A program made the position numbers and the translations under genes. The notes under the pieces are model-generated. The model made no database searches. It was not told the origin of the DNA and saw nothing but the letters and a program-made list of their open reading frames with translations. Positions 38,656 through 47,788 of a DNA stretch of 64,000 bases are shown piece by piece (positions within the stretch are counted from its first letter, which is position 1; each line of letters opens with the position of its first letter). The DNA is from Subdoligranulum variabile (GTDB taxonomy: Bacteria > Bacillota > Clostridia > Oscillospirales > Ruminococcaceae): the NCBI GenBank assembly GCA_004554775.1, contig SFKI01000002.1:62001-126000 (forward strand). The letters run 5' to 3'.

Positions 38656-40005
38656 TCAGCTTTCCTCCCTCTTCTCTTTCTTCATAAGTTTCATTTTGCG
38701 CTTGTGCGAACTCAAATACGCGCGGCAGCACCCGGCACCATCGGTGGGAATGCAGATGGCGCGGCAGCCCAGGGCTTCCCCCAGCTGCGGCAGTGTGATA
38801 TCATCGAGAAAACGGTCTTTTTCGTCGCGCAGCATCACTTCCGGCACGGCCAGCGTGTCGCTGTGCAGATCGTTTTTGCATTGCTTGATGATATCGGTGC
38901 CGGTCACAAGGCCTGCCACACTGACATTGCCGCCGAAATAATCATTGCGGATGGCGTGTACGGTGATTTTCACCTGCGGGTAGCGCTGCATCAGTGCGTT
39001 GGCACAGTCCGTGATAAGCGGCGCGGCCAGCGTGCCGGTGACAACATCCAGACTGTGCGGCAGCACAAGACCGCGGTAATTTTCCAGCTCCTCTAAAAAG
39101 GTATCGTGGTATTGCCGCCACATGCCTACGCCGTCTTCCAGCTGGGCAAACTCGTCGTAGAACTCGGCAGAAGGCAGTTCACGCCCGGCGGTTAGATACC
39201 ATTCGTCGCTGGGGTAAACGATGCTGCGGTCGTACTCGGCGCGGCATTTGCGACTGAATTCCTCGAGGATATCCAGCGTGGCAGCGGCGCTTTTTTTATC
39301 GTACGGCGTTAGCTTGTACAGCTTATCGCGGTAGTCGGTGACACCGGCGGGCACGGCGGCGATGCTGCCCACCTGGGGACGCAGCGCCAATAGGTCGGTC
39401 AGCGTGCGGCGCAATTCGTCGCCGTCGTTAATGCCGCGGCAAAGTACCAGCTGGCAGTTCAGCTCAATGCCGCCTGCCGCCAGCTTGGGTAGGTACTTCA
39501 GCACTTCGCCGCCGCGCTTGTTGGCCAGCATCCGCACACGCAGATCCGGGTTGGTGGTGTGTACCGAAACAAAGATCGGACTGATATGCATCTGGATGAT
39601 GCGGTCGATCTCGTGATCCGTCAGGTTGGTCAGAGTGATATAGTTGCCGAACAAAAAGGACAGACGCTCGTCGTCGTCTTTGAAGTACAGCGGGGCGCGC
39701 ATGCCGGGCGGCAGCTGGTCGATAAAGCAGAACATGCAATGGTTGGAACAGCTGTGTTTTTCATCGCCCAGATAGGTCTTGAAGTTGCAGCCTAACGGTT
39801 CGTACTCCCCCTTTTGCACATGGATCATGCGGTGCTGCTCATTCTCGCACACTTCCAGCGAGAATGCAGCCGGGGTGGTATAAAACTGGTAGTCCAACGC
39901 GTCGTTAAGGGGGTGGCCGTCAATGGCCAGCAGCGCGCACCCCAAAGAAAGCCCCAGTTTTTGCGCGGGCGAACCCTCGTCGATTGCGGTTACATATAAG
40001 GGCAT
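38656..40005 (-). CDS. DUF512 family radical SAM protein with PDZ domain
   Basis: 449 residues. An N-terminal PDZ-like segment (AIDEGSPAQKLGLSLGCALLAIDGHPLND), a CSNHCMFCFIDQLPPGMR motif of the radical SAM type near residue 86, then the DUF512 C-terminal domain (GTLAAPLITDCANAL, GGNVSVAGLVTGTDII, LPQLGEALG). It is nearly always next to der in Clostridia; function unknown. Confidence 0.9.
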   Translation of the reverse strand: MPLYVTAIDEGSPAQKLGLSLGCALLAIDGHPLNDALDYQFYTTPAAFSLEVCENEQHRMIHVQKGEYEPLGCNFKTYLGDEKHSCSNHCMFCFIDQLPPGMRAPLYFKDDDERLSFLFGNYITLTNLTDHEIDRIIQMHISPIFVSVHTTNPDLRVRMLANKRGGEVLKYLPKLAAGGIELNCQLVLCRGINDGDELRRTLTDLLALRPQVGSIAAVPAGVTDYRDKLYKLTPYDKKSAAATLDILEEFSRKCRAEYDRSIVYPSDEWYLTAGRELPSAEFYDEFAQLEDGVGMWRQYHDTFLEELENYRGLVLPHSLDVVTGTLAAPLITDCANALMQRYPQVKITVHAIRNDYFGGNVSVAGLVTGTDIIKQCKNDLHSDTLAVPEVMLRDEKDRFLDDITLPQLGEALGCRAICIPTDGAGCCRAYLSSHKRKMKLMKKEKREES

Positions 40006-40042
40006 GGCGTCGGCCCCCTTTCGTTACAAAATGTGCAATAAT

Positions 40043-40071
40043 AAAAAATGGGGAAGGCATCGCCCTCCCCA
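40043..40071 (-). terminator. Terminator after rpmF
   Basis: A 10-bp stem with a G-U pair (40049-40058 with 40062-40071) and TTTTTTATT on the minus strand. Confidence 0.8.
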
Positions 40072-40081
40072 CGCAAGAGAC

Positions 40082-40267
40082 TTACGCCTCTTTCTTGATG
40101 ACTTCCTGGCCTTTGTAGTAGCCACACTTGCCGCAAACCTTATGGGGAACCTTCAGTTCGCCACACTGCGGGCACTTCACCAGCGTCGGCGCCTCCAGTT
40201 TCCAGACATTAGAACGACGTTTGTCGCGGCGAGCTTGAGAATGCTTTCTCTTAGGTACGATAGCCAT
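40082..40267 (-). CDS. rpmF: 50S ribosomal protein L32, zinc form
   Basis: 61 residues. MAIVPKRKHSQARRDKRRSN and the CPQC...CGKC zinc ribbon are diagnostic. It follows yceD by 24 bases, the classic yceD-rpmF pair. Confidence 0.97.
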   Translation of the reverse strand: MAIVPKRKHSQARRDKRRSNVWKLEAPTLVKCPQCGELKVPHKVCGKCGYYKGQEVIKKEA

Positions 40268-40291
40268 AATCGGACACCTCCTTGGTGAAAT

Positions 40292-40792
40292 TCAACTGAG
40301 CAGTTGTTTTAGTATGCTAAGCCGGGCATCTACGGGTGCAGCGTCGGCTGCAGGCTTGCAGGTACAACCTGCGGCCTTCTTTTTGCCGCAAATGGGGCAT
40401 AGACCTTGACAATCAGCGCTGCACAGCAGCACTGCCGGAACCTCGAAGATCAGCTCTTGATAAACCAACTCATCGAGATCAATACAGCCTTGTTCGTTGC
40501 AGGGCAGTTCAAAATCCGGGTCCTCTAAATCCCTTGGCAGGATCAGGTAGTCGCGCTCAAAGCAGTAGTCTTGAGTGAGTGGTTCAAGACAACGGGCACA
40601 CTCAGCCTGGATCTGTGCCTTTACACACAATAGCAACGCCGCGCCATCGTCGGTGGGCGTTGCCGTAAAGTCACATTCAGCCGGGGAAGCCAGCGTATAA
40701 CCGCCGAAATCGGACTGCGTGAGGTCTGCCTGAAAATGTGCCTCGTAAGGCTTTCGGGCACCCTCTAGAAAAGCTCGAAGATCAAATTGCAT
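40292..40792 (-). CDS. yceD: YceD/DUF177 family protein
   Basis: 166 residues. The CARCLEPL motif, the acidic core (ILPRDLEDPDFEL) and the C-terminal CPICGKKKAAGCTC zinc-like pair are typical of DUF177, linked to 23S rRNA accumulation. ATG 40792 follows GAGGTG. Confidence 0.88.
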   Translation of the reverse strand: MQFDLRAFLEGARKPYEAHFQADLTQSDFGGYTLASPAECDFTATPTDDGAALLLCVKAQIQAECARCLEPLTQDYCFERDYLILPRDLEDPDFELPCNEQGCIDLDELVYQELIFEVPAVLLCSADCQGLCPICGKKKAAGCTCKPAADAAPVDARLSILKQLLS

Positions 40793-40818
40793 AGTACACC
40801 TCAAAAGGTTGCTTAAAT

Positions 40819-40847
40819 AGTATACACAAGTACAAGGGGCTTGTCAA
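40819..40847 (-). promoter_or_regulatory. Promoter of yceD-rpmF
   Basis: Perfect TTGACA (40847-40842), 17 bases, TATACT (40824-40819) on the minus strand. Confidence 0.85.
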
Positions 40848-40888
40848 CAGCTAAAACACAAAAAATTGTGATTTTTTGTGTTTTTACC

Positions 40889-40923
40889 AAAAAATCAGGG
40901 CGGGAAAAACTTCCCCGCCCTGA
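40889..40923 (-). terminator. Terminator after the small P-loop gene
   Basis: A 10-bp GC-rich stem (40895-40904 with 40914-40923) followed by TTTTTTGG on the minus strand. Confidence 0.8.
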
Positions 40924-40946
40924 AAAACTCGCTTAGGCTGCGGTTA

Positions 40947-41351
40947 TCAGATCACGTACTTCTTCAGATCCTCCGGCAGCTCGGCAGCGTCGGCAGAAAC
41001 GGTGACGACGACCTCGATGTTGGGGGTAATCTTGTCGATGGCTTCCAGCACCTTGGCGGCAGCGGCCATATCGTGGTCGATAATGCGCAGGATGCCGTCG
41101 ATGAACAGTTCGGTGATATCGTAGTTACCGGCCAGGACACCAGCAACGAAACCGTACAGCATGTCAGCACCAACAACGCCGTACTCGTCCACGTCAACCA
41201 GGCGGGCAGCGTGGTTGATCTCGGTGGTGAGCTTCATGCACTTCTCAATCACAACGATGTTGCCGGAAGTGGTTTTGGTGGCTTTGTCAATCATGTCGAT
41301 CATAGTTTTGGTCTTGCCGGAGCCTTTGGTTCCAACGATCAGTTTCAGCAT
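40947..41351 (-). CDS. Small P-loop ATP-binding protein
   Basis: 134 residues. Walker A GTKGSGKTKTMIDMI at the N-terminus. After it, VVVIEKCMK, LFIDGILRIIDHDM and a last strand NIEVVVTVSAD resemble a minimal RecA-like or zeta-like fold with a Walker B-type strand. No partner domain. It is widespread in Clostridia by impression; substrate unknown. It follows pgi by 51 bases and may be read through from it. Confidence 0.7.
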   Translation of the reverse strand: MLKLIVGTKGSGKTKTMIDMIDKATKTTSGNIVVIEKCMKLTTEINHAARLVDVDEYGVVGADMLYGFVAGVLAGNYDITELFIDGILRIIDHDMAAAAKVLEAIDKITPNIEVVVTVSADAAELPEDLKKYVI

Positions 41352-41402
41352 AGGGGTACCTCCTTGTATTCGTAAGGCGCCGTGTTGCGGGCGCGTATTC
41401 CA

Positions 41403-42737
41403 TCAGTCTTTCAGGCTGGCTTCCAGTTCGGCCTTGCGATCCTCGTAACCGGGCTTGCCAAGCAGGGCGAACATGTTCTTCTTGTAGCTCTCAACGCCGG
41501 GCTGGTCAAACGGGTTGACGCTCAGCAGATAGCCGGAGACAGCGCAGGCACGCCAGAAGAAATAAATCAGCTCGCCAACATCATGGGCGGACAGGCTGTC
41601 CACCTCGATCAGACCCAGAGGTACGCCGCCGTCGGTATGGGCGAGGATGGTGCCCTCCATGGCCTTGCGGTTGACAACGCTCATGTTCTGGTTGGCCAGG
41701 AAGTTCAGGCCGTCGAAGTTGCCCTCGAGCTCGTCGATGAAGAAATCCTCGCGGGTGTTCTTGACATCAACATACGTCTCGAACATGATGCGGCTGCCGT
41801 CCTGCAAGAACTGGCCCATCGAGTGCAGGTCGGTGGAGAAGATGCAGGAAGTGGGCATCAGGCCCTTCTGATCCTTGCCCTCGCTCTCACCGAACAACTG
41901 CTTGTACCACTCGTTCATCAGCGTGAAGTCAGGCTCAAAGCAGGCCAAAGTCTCCACGCTCTTGCCCTTGCGGTACAGGATGTTGCGGGTCATAGCGTAA
42001 CGGTAAGCGTCGTTGTCGATGCTGCACTGGCCGAACTTCTTCAGGCCGTCGGCAGCGCCCTGCATCAGCTCGTCGATATCAATACCGGCACAGGCGATGG
42101 GCAGCAGGCCGACAGCAGTCAGGACAGAATAGCGGCCGCCGACGTCATCGGGAACAACGAAGGTGGGCCAGCCCTGCTCGGTCGCCAGCTGCTTCAGGGT
42201 GCCTTTGGCGCGGTCGGTAGTGGCGTAGATGCGCTTGTTGGCTTCTTCGACACCAACAGAATCCTCCAGCAGCTTGCGCAGCACGCGGAACGCAAGTGCA
42301 GTCTCGGTAGTGGTGCCGGACTTGGAAATTACGTTGATCGAGAAACGCTTGCCCTTGGTGAGCTTGATGATGTCATTCAGGGCGGTGGGAGAGATCGTGT
42401 TGCCGCAGAAGTAGATCTTCGGGCCGTCGGAGGTCTCGTTGTGGTACAGACCCTTGACAGCCTCTACCACAGCGCGGGCGCCGAGGTAAGATCCGCCGAT
42501 GCCGGCGACCAGCAGCACGTCGGAATCCGAACGGATCTTCTGCGCAGCCTCTTTGATGCGGGCGAACTCTTCCTTGTCATAAGTAACAGGCAGGTCAAGC
42601 CAACCCAAGAAGTCATTGCCAAGACCGGACTTGGTCTCCAGCTGCTTATGGGCCAACTCGACCTGCGGGTAGATCGCCTCATATTCTTCAGGACGGATAA
42701 ATTTTGCAAGATGCTTGCCATTAAATGCAACAGCCAT
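41403..42737 (-). CDS. pgi: Glucose-6-phosphate isomerase
   Basis: 444 residues, the short Firmicutes form. [33 protein letters not shown] and [20 protein letters not shown] are the family motifs. Interconverts glucose 6-phosphate and fructose 6-phosphate in glycolysis. ATG 42737 follows AAAGGGGGAG. Confidence 0.97.
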   Translation of the reverse strand: MAVAFNGKHLAKFIRPEEYEAIYPQVELAHKQLETKSGLGNDFLGWLDLPVTYDKEEFARIKEAAQKIRSDSDVLLVAGIGGSYLGARAVVEAVKGLYHNETSDGPKIYFCGNTISPTALNDIIKLTKGKRFSINVISKSGTTTETALAFRVLRKLLEDSVGVEEANKRIYATTDRAKGTLKQLATEQGWPTFVVPDDVGGRYSVLTAVGLLPIACAGIDIDELMQGAADGLKKFGQCSIDNDAYRYAMTRNILYRKGKSVETLACFEPDFTLMNEWYKQLFGESEGKDQKGLMPTSCIFSTDLHSMGQFLQDGSRIMFETYVDVKNTREDFFIDELEGNFDGLNFLANQNMSVVNRKAMEGTILAHTDGGVPLGLIEVDSLSAHDVGELIYFFWRACAVSGYLLSVNPFDQPGVESYKKNMFALLGKPGYEDRKAELEASLKD

Positions 42738-42771
42738 CTTTCGCTCCCCCTTTGTTTATTTTTATACACCC

Positions 42772-42800
42772 ATGATACCGTTAAACGTCGGTATTGTCAA
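42772..42800 (-). promoter_or_regulatory. Promoter of pgi
   Basis: Perfect TTGACA (42800-42795), 17 bases, TATCAT (42777-42772) on the minus strand. Confidence 0.8.
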
Positions 42801-42829
42801 GCAAAAGCTGGTGCTTTTTTACGACTTTT

Positions 42830-44035
42830 TCATTTATTTTGCACAAAATCTCCCTCGTAAAGCAGTAAACTGTCGACGAGTCGTCCGAAACAATACCGGA
42901 AGCTCAATGCGTCCACACCCTGCGCGGCGGTAACGGGAAAGCGCGCCAGTACTTCCCCGCCGCTTGCAAGCTGTACAGTGCCCAACGGGGTGCCGCTTTC
43001 CACGGGGGCCGAAAGCTTCTGCGGCAGTTCCAGCGTGGCGGTCAGCGGTTCGGCGGTGTTTTTGGGCATCAGAAAGCGCTGCGGCGTGCTGTAACAGAGC
43101 TCTACCTCGCTGGCCGTGCCGTGGCTGACAGTAATCGTTTCAGGGGCGTTCTCAGGCAGCTGCGGGGTGACGTTCTCGTAATTGGCAAAGCCGTAGTCGA
43201 GCAGTGCAGTGGCGGATTCAAACCGCTCCTTGCCCGAGGATGCCCCGAGCACGACGGCAATCAGCCGCAGGCCGTTGCGCTCGGCACTGGCGGAAATACA
43301 GACGCCTGCCTTGCTGGTGGTGCCGGTTTTCAGCCCTGTGATGCCGTTGTAGGTCTTGAGCATTTTGTTGGTGTTGACAAGTTGGGTCGCGCCGCCGCGC
43401 AGTGTGTCCATCCAGATCGAGCAGTAGTTGCGCACCTCGGCATGGCGCAGCAAAATTTCACGGCTCATCATCGCAACGTCGCGGGCGGTGGAAAGGTGGC
43501 CCTCGGCGTCCAGGCCGCAGGAGTTTTCAAAGTGGGTGTTGGTCAGGCCCAGTTCGGCGGCACGGGTGTTCATCTGCTGCACAAAGGCGGGCTCACTGCC
43601 GCCCACAAATTCAGCCACGGCCACGGCGGCATCGTTGGCGCTGGAAATGCAGATCGCCTTGAGCATGTCGTCCAGCGTCATCTGTTCGCCGGGCTCTAGC
43701 CAGATCTGGCTGCCGCCCATGTGATAGGCATGCTCGCTGACGGGCACGGTATCGGTCAGTGCAATGCGCCCGGCGGAGAGGGCCTCAAAGGTCAGCAGCA
43801 GCGTCATTACTTTAGTGATGGACGCAATGGGGCGCTGCTGGTCGGCATTTTTCTCATACAATACGGTGCCGGAATCCTCGTCAATTAAAACAGCTGCCGC
43901 GCAGGGCACATCCAGCGTATCCGTACCGGCCGGGGTGATGTGCGGCAGTGCGTCCGCTGCCGCGGCGTAACTGCGCAGCATGGTAAGTAGCACCAACAGC
44001 AGGCACAGAACCAGAGTATAGGCAGGTTTTTTCAT
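42830..44035 (-). CDS. dacF: D-alanyl-D-alanine carboxypeptidase, DacF type
   Basis: 401 residues. Signal peptide (MKKPAYTLVLCLLLVLLTML...SYAAAADA), then the S11 peptidase motifs ASITKVM (SxxK), SANDAAVAVAE (SxN) and LKTGTT (KTG), all intact, and a C-terminal beta-rich PBP5-like domain. It trims the terminal D-Ala of peptidoglycan stem peptides and, in Bacillus, takes part in spore cortex crosslink control. Confidence 0.9.
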   Translation of the reverse strand: MKKPAYTLVLCLLLVLLTMLRSYAAAADALPHITPAGTDTLDVPCAAAVLIDEDSGTVLYEKNADQQRPIASITKVMTLLLTFEALSAGRIALTDTVPVSEHAYHMGGSQIWLEPGEQMTLDDMLKAICISSANDAAVAVAEFVGGSEPAFVQQMNTRAAELGLTNTHFENSCGLDAEGHLSTARDVAMMSREILLRHAEVRNYCSIWMDTLRGGATQLVNTNKMLKTYNGITGLKTGTTSKAGVCISASAERNGLRLIAVVLGASSGKERFESATALLDYGFANYENVTPQLPENAPETITVSHGTASEVELCYSTPQRFLMPKNTAEPLTATLELPQKLSAPVESGTPLGTVQLASGGEVLARFPVTAAQGVDALSFRYCFGRLVDSLLLYEGDFVQNK

Positions 44036-44099
44036 GGCAACAACACCCCCGCGGCAGTTCGTTTACCAGATGCTTATGCGTGTAGGCGCGGTTTTAGTA

Positions 44100-44128
44100 T
44101 TGCGCTTTAGCGGCTTTTCCTTTATAAT
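44100..44128 (+). promoter_or_regulatory. Promoter of mtaB
   Basis: TTGCGC (44100-44105), 17 bases, TATAAT (44123-44128). Confidence 0.65.
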
Positions 44129-44166
44129 AAGAAAGCTATTACAGAAAAACGAGGAACACAGAAACT

Positions 44167-45468
44167 ATGCGGGTTACTTTTTATACCTTGGGCTGCAAGG
44201 TGAACCAGAACGAAACAGGCGCCCTGGCGCAGCTGTTTGAGGAAAACGGCTACACGGTCGTCCCCAATGAGGAAGCGGCCGATGTGTATGTTGTCAACAG
44301 CTGTACCGTGACCAATTTCGGTGACCAGAAAAGCCGTAAATGGCTGCGCCGCGCCAAACGCGAAAATCCCGGCGCAGTCACGGTACTGACGGGCTGTTAC
44401 CCGCAGGCTTTCCCCGAGGAAGCGGCAGAAATTCAAGAGGCCGACGTGGTGACGGGCTCCGGCAACCGCCATGCGATTTTGGCGGACGTGACCCGCGTGC
44501 TGAACGGCGAAGAAGCGCGCGTGGTCGATATCCGCCCCCACCAGAAGGGCGAAAAGTTCGAAGAACTGCCCATGGATAAGTTCGCCGAGCACACACGCGC
44601 CTTTGTAAAGGTGGAGGACGGCTGCAACCGCCAGTGCGCTTACTGCGTTATCCCCCGCGCCCGCGGCCCGGTGCGCAGCCGCGACGAAGCCAGCATCCTG
44701 GAAGAACTGCGCCGTCTGGCCGCTGCCGGGTATAAAGAAGTGGTGCTGACGGCCATCAGCCTGCCCAGCTACGGCACCGACAGCGGCACCAGCCTGGTAG
44801 AGCTGATCGAGAAAGCTGCCGCAGTCGAGGGCATCGAGCGCATCCGCCTGGGCAGCCTGGATCCCGATATGCTGCACGACGAGGCCATCACCCGGATGGC
44901 GGCGGTGAAAAAGCTTTGCCCGCAGTTCCATCTGAGCCTGCAAAGCGGCTGCGACAAAACGCTGCGTGCGATGCGTCGCCCGTACACGACTGCCCAGTTT
45001 GCCGAGATTGCCGCCAAACTGCGGGCCGCGTTTGGCGAGGAAAATGTCAGCTTTACCACCGATGTGATCGTCGGTTTCCCCGGCGAGAGCGAGGAAGATT
45101 TTGAAGCGAGTATGGCCTTTGTGACGGGCCAACGCTTTTTGAAGGTACACGTTTTCCCCTATTCCCGCCGCGAGGGTACGCCTGCGTATGATTTCCCGGG
45201 GCAGCTGCCGGAACACGAGAAAGAGAATCGCAGCCGCCGCATGACTGCCGCTGTAGAGGAAGTACGTGCCGCCGAGGTAGCTGCCGTGCAGGGCCGCACC
45301 GCCAGCGTACTGCTGGAAACGCCACTCTCCGCAACTCTATTTACCGGCTACACTAAGCAGTATCTGCCTGTGCTGGTCAGTGCGCCCGGGCATAAGACCG
45401 GCGACATTGTAAATGTGACGCTGGGGGCATGGGATGGCCGCCGCTGCCGGGCAGAACTGGTAAAATAA
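44167..45468 (+). CDS. mtaB: tRNA t6A37 methylthiotransferase MtaB
   Basis: 433 residues. N-terminal UPF0004 domain with the three cluster-binding cysteines (LGCKVNQNE, NSCTVTN, GCYPQ), the radical SAM motif CNRQCAYCVIPRARG near residue 153, and a C-terminal TRAM domain. It adds a methylthio group to t6A37 of tRNAs reading ANN codons. Distinguished from MiaB by length and N-terminus. Confidence 0.93.
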   Translation: MRVTFYTLGCKVNQNETGALAQLFEENGYTVVPNEEAADVYVVNSCTVTNFGDQKSRKWLRRAKRENPGAVTVLTGCYPQAFPEEAAEIQEADVVTGSGNRHAILADVTRVLNGEEARVVDIRPHQKGEKFEELPMDKFAEHTRAFVKVEDGCNRQCAYCVIPRARGPVRSRDEASILEELRRLAAAGYKEVVLTAISLPSYGTDSGTSLVELIEKAAAVEGIERIRLGSLDPDMLHDEAITRMAAVKKLCPQFHLSLQSGCDKTLRAMRRPYTTAQFAEIAAKLRAAFGEENVSFTTDVIVGFPGESEEDFEASMAFVTGQRFLKVHVFPYSRREGTPAYDFPGQLPEHEKENRSRRMTAAVEEVRAAEVAAVQGRTASVLLETPLSATLFTGYTKQYLPVLVSAPGHKTGDIVNVTLGAWDGRRCRAELVK

Positions 45469-45553
45469 TAAACAGTGCGCACAAATTTTGCAATACAACC
45501 AGATTGAATTTGCGGAAAATTTTAAATTTCCCGCTTTTTTGTTGCCTGCCCTC

Positions 45554-45582
45554 TTGCCAAAACGCCTGGTTTTTGGTAAAAT
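45554..45582 (+). promoter_or_regulatory. Promoter of the hydrogenase gene
   Basis: TTGCCA (45554-45559), 17 bases, TAAAAT (45577-45582). Confidence 0.6.
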
Positions 45583-45590
45583 TTTAACAG

Positions 45591-45659
45591 GAGCGGCTGC
45601 GCCCGCTCAAGAAGGGTGTTCCCCTGTACCCGCGAGCAAAAAACAGGTGGGATTCCCTT
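45591..45659 (+). other. Structured 5' leader of the hydrogenase mRNA
   Basis: Two stems can form in the 115-base leader: GAGCGG/CCGCTC (45591-45596 / 45603-45608), and a longer one with AAGGG/CCCTT outside (45612-45616 / 45655-45659) and CCTGT/ACAGG inside (45623-45627 / 45643-45647). No terminator follows. I do not recognise a riboswitch class. Confidence 0.4.
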
Positions 45660-45703
45660 TCGCTATGGAGCATTGAACGGAGCAAAAAAGGAGCAATCAA
45701 ACT

Positions 45704-47227
45704 ATGAGAGGCATTTACACCCCCGTAACGGATATCCGTCGCAAGGTGTTCACCGAAGTGGCACGTATGGCTTACAACGCCAACGAGCTGTCTGACTATG
45801 CGCAGCTGATGCGTGAGCTGCCCTTTAAGATCATTCCCGGCGAGGAAAAGTCGCTGCGTAGCAGCATCTTCCTGGAGAGAGCCATTGTGTCCGAGCGTAT
45901 CCGCTTGGCCATGGGCTTCTCCCTGCGCCCGTTGGATGAGAGCGTGCCCGCCACCGAAGGCTTGGAGCACGGCATTATTGCAGATAAATACTACGAGCCG
46001 CCGCTGATCAACGTGATCAAGTTCGCCTGCAACGGCTGCCCCGAGAAGGTCATTAAAGTGACCGAGATGTGCCAGGGCTGCCTGGCTCATCCCTGCCAGG
46101 AAGTTTGCCCCAAGCACGCCATCAGCTTCCGCAACGGCAAGAGCCACATTGACCAGAGCCTGTGCGTCAAGTGCGGCCGCTGCGTCAACAGCTGCCCTTA
46201 CAGCGCCATCGTCAAGACTGAGCGCCCCTGCGCTGCGGCCTGCGGCATGGGTGCCATCCACTCTGACGAGCATGGCCGTGCCGAGATCGACTACGATAAG
46301 TGCGTATCCTGCGGCATGTGCCTGGTCAACTGCCCGTTCGGCGCTATCGTTGATAAGGGCCAGATCTTCCAGCTGATCCAGTCCATCAAGCGCGGCGACG
46401 AGGTCATTGCCATCGTGGCCCCCGCCTTCATCAACCAGTTCCCCGGCATGACTCCCTCCAAGCTGAAGGAAGCCATGCACCAGTTGGGCTTTGCCGATGT
46501 GGCCGAGGTCGCCATCGGTGCTGACCTGTGCACCATCGACGAGGCGAAGGACTTCATGGAAGAAGTCCCCGCCAAGATCCCCTTCATGGGCACCTCCTGC
46601 TGCCCGGCCTGGAGCGTTATGGCCAAAAAGCTGTTCCCCCAGCAGGCCGAGTGCATCAGCATGGCAATGACTCCGATGGTCCTGACTGCCCGCCTGCTGA
46701 AGAAAGAAAAGCCCGAGGCCCGCATCTGCTTCGTCGGCCCCTGCGCCGCCAAGAAGCTGGAGGCCAGCCGCCGTTCTGTTCGCAGCGAGGTTGACTTCGT
46801 GCTGACCTTTGAGGAATTGATGGGCTTGTTCGAAGCTAAGGAAGTCGACTTCGCTTCCCTGCCCAACAACCCCGAGGATGCTTTCGACAGCGCCAGCGCT
46901 GACGCCCGCGGCTTTGCGGCCTCCGGCGGTGTTGCCCAGGCTGTTGTCAACGCCATCAAGAAGATGGACCCGGACCGCGAGGTCAAGGTGATGAGCGCCC
47001 AGGGCTTGGCCGACTGCAAAAAGATGATGATGATGGCCAAGGCTGGCAAGTATAATGGCTACCTGCTGGAAGGCATGGCCTGCCCCGGTGGCTGCATTGC
47101 CGGTGCCGGTACGCTGGCTGACCCCGCCAAGAGCGCCATGATGCTGACTAAGTATAAGAACGAAGCTACGATGAAAGTAGCGACCGAGACCCCGTATAAG
47201 GATTCTCTGGACCTGCTGAAATACTAA
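45704..47227 (+). CDS. Monomeric [FeFe] hydrogenase, group B type
   Basis: 507 residues. An N-terminal domain of about 100 residues (MRGIYTPVTDIRRKVFTEVARMAYN) precedes CNGCP...CQGCLAHPCQEVCP, and two ferredoxin 4Fe-4S motifs CVKCGRCVNSCP and CVSCGMCLVNCP. The H-cluster motifs are TSCCPAW (about 297), GPCAAKKLEA (about 345) and ACPGGCIAG (about 460). GPC instead of the MPC of standard group A enzymes fits group B hydrogenases (FeFe_hydrog_B1-like). Cys in TSCCP, the proton-relay position, is present. It makes or takes up H2 with ferredoxin. Stand-alone gene. Confidence 0.9.
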   Translation: MRGIYTPVTDIRRKVFTEVARMAYNANELSDYAQLMRELPFKIIPGEEKSLRSSIFLERAIVSERIRLAMGFSLRPLDESVPATEGLEHGIIADKYYEPPLINVIKFACNGCPEKVIKVTEMCQGCLAHPCQEVCPKHAISFRNGKSHIDQSLCVKCGRCVNSCPYSAIVKTERPCAAACGMGAIHSDEHGRAEIDYDKCVSCGMCLVNCPFGAIVDKGQIFQLIQSIKRGDEVIAIVAPAFINQFPGMTPSKLKEAMHQLGFADVAEVAIGADLCTIDEAKDFMEEVPAKIPFMGTSCCPAWSVMAKKLFPQQAECISMAMTPMVLTARLLKKEKPEARICFVGPCAAKKLEASRRSVRSEVDFVLTFEELMGLFEAKEVDFASLPNNPEDAFDSASADARGFAASGGVAQAVVNAIKKMDPDREVKVMSAQGLADCKKMMMMAKAGKYNGYLLEGMACPGGCIAGAGTLADPAKSAMMLTKYKNEATMKVATETPYKDSLDLLKY

Positions 47228-47238
47228 GCTGACATAAA

Positions 47239-47276
47239 ATGCCCCGCACATGAAACTCGTGTGCGGGGCGTTTTTT
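47239..47276 (+). terminator. Bidirectional terminator, hydrogenase/rlmH
   Basis: A 9-bp GC-rich stem (47241-47249 with 47261-47269) with GTTTTTT on plus and ATTTTATG on minus. Confidence 0.85.
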
Positions 47277-47291
47277 GTATATGGACAGGGA

Positions 47292-47777
47292 CTATTTGTG
47301 GTATTTCATTCCGGCGTTGATGGTGCAGGCGCGGTAAAGTTGCTCGGTCAGGACCAGGCGCGCCAGCTGGTGCGGCAGCGTGATGCGCCCCATGCTGATA
47401 CGGGCCTGTGCGGCCTTTTTGACACGGTCGTCAAGCCCGTGCGAGGAGCCGATCACAAAGGCGATGTCCCCCGCCCCGCTTCCGGCACGCTCGGCCAACA
47501 GGGCGGCCAGATCCTCGCTGGAAATCTGCTTGCCCTCAACACAAAGCGCAACCAGATAGGCACCTTTGCGCACCGAAGCGAGGATAGCGTCGGCCTCTTT
47601 TTGCAGGGCTTTGGCGATTTGCTTATCGCTGGCATTTTTGTCGGCAATCGTGGCTTCCGGCAGTTCGATGATGCGAAAATTGCAAAATCCGCCCAAGCGC
47701 TTCTGGTACTCGGCTACACCGGCGGCAAAGTAGGCGGCATTCATCTTGCCGATACAGATCAGGTCAATGTTCTGCAT
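47292..47777 (-). CDS. rlmH: 23S rRNA pseudouridine1915 N3-methyltransferase RlmH
   Basis: 161 residues. SPOUT fold: LVALCVEGKQISSEDLA, IAFVIGSSHGLDDRV and the C-terminal knot SMGRITLPHQLARLVLTEQLYRACTI. Methylates helix 69. ATG 47777 follows GAGGGGGG; longer upstream frame overlaps the next gene and is not needed. Confidence 0.95.
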   Translation of the reverse strand: MQNIDLICIGKMNAAYFAAGVAEYQKRLGGFCNFRIIELPEATIADKNASDKQIAKALQKEADAILASVRKGAYLVALCVEGKQISSEDLAALLAERAGSGAGDIAFVIGSSHGLDDRVKKAAQARISMGRITLPHQLARLVLTEQLYRACTINAGMKYHK

Positions 47778-47788
47778 ACAGACCCCCC

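Noticed and set aside
36450..38687. 745-codon open frame opposite plsY/der
   Set aside because: Antisense shadow of plsY and der; composition is typical of a reverse frame.
45584..47251. 555-codon open frame opposite the hydrogenase
   Set aside because: Antisense shadow; no start signal.
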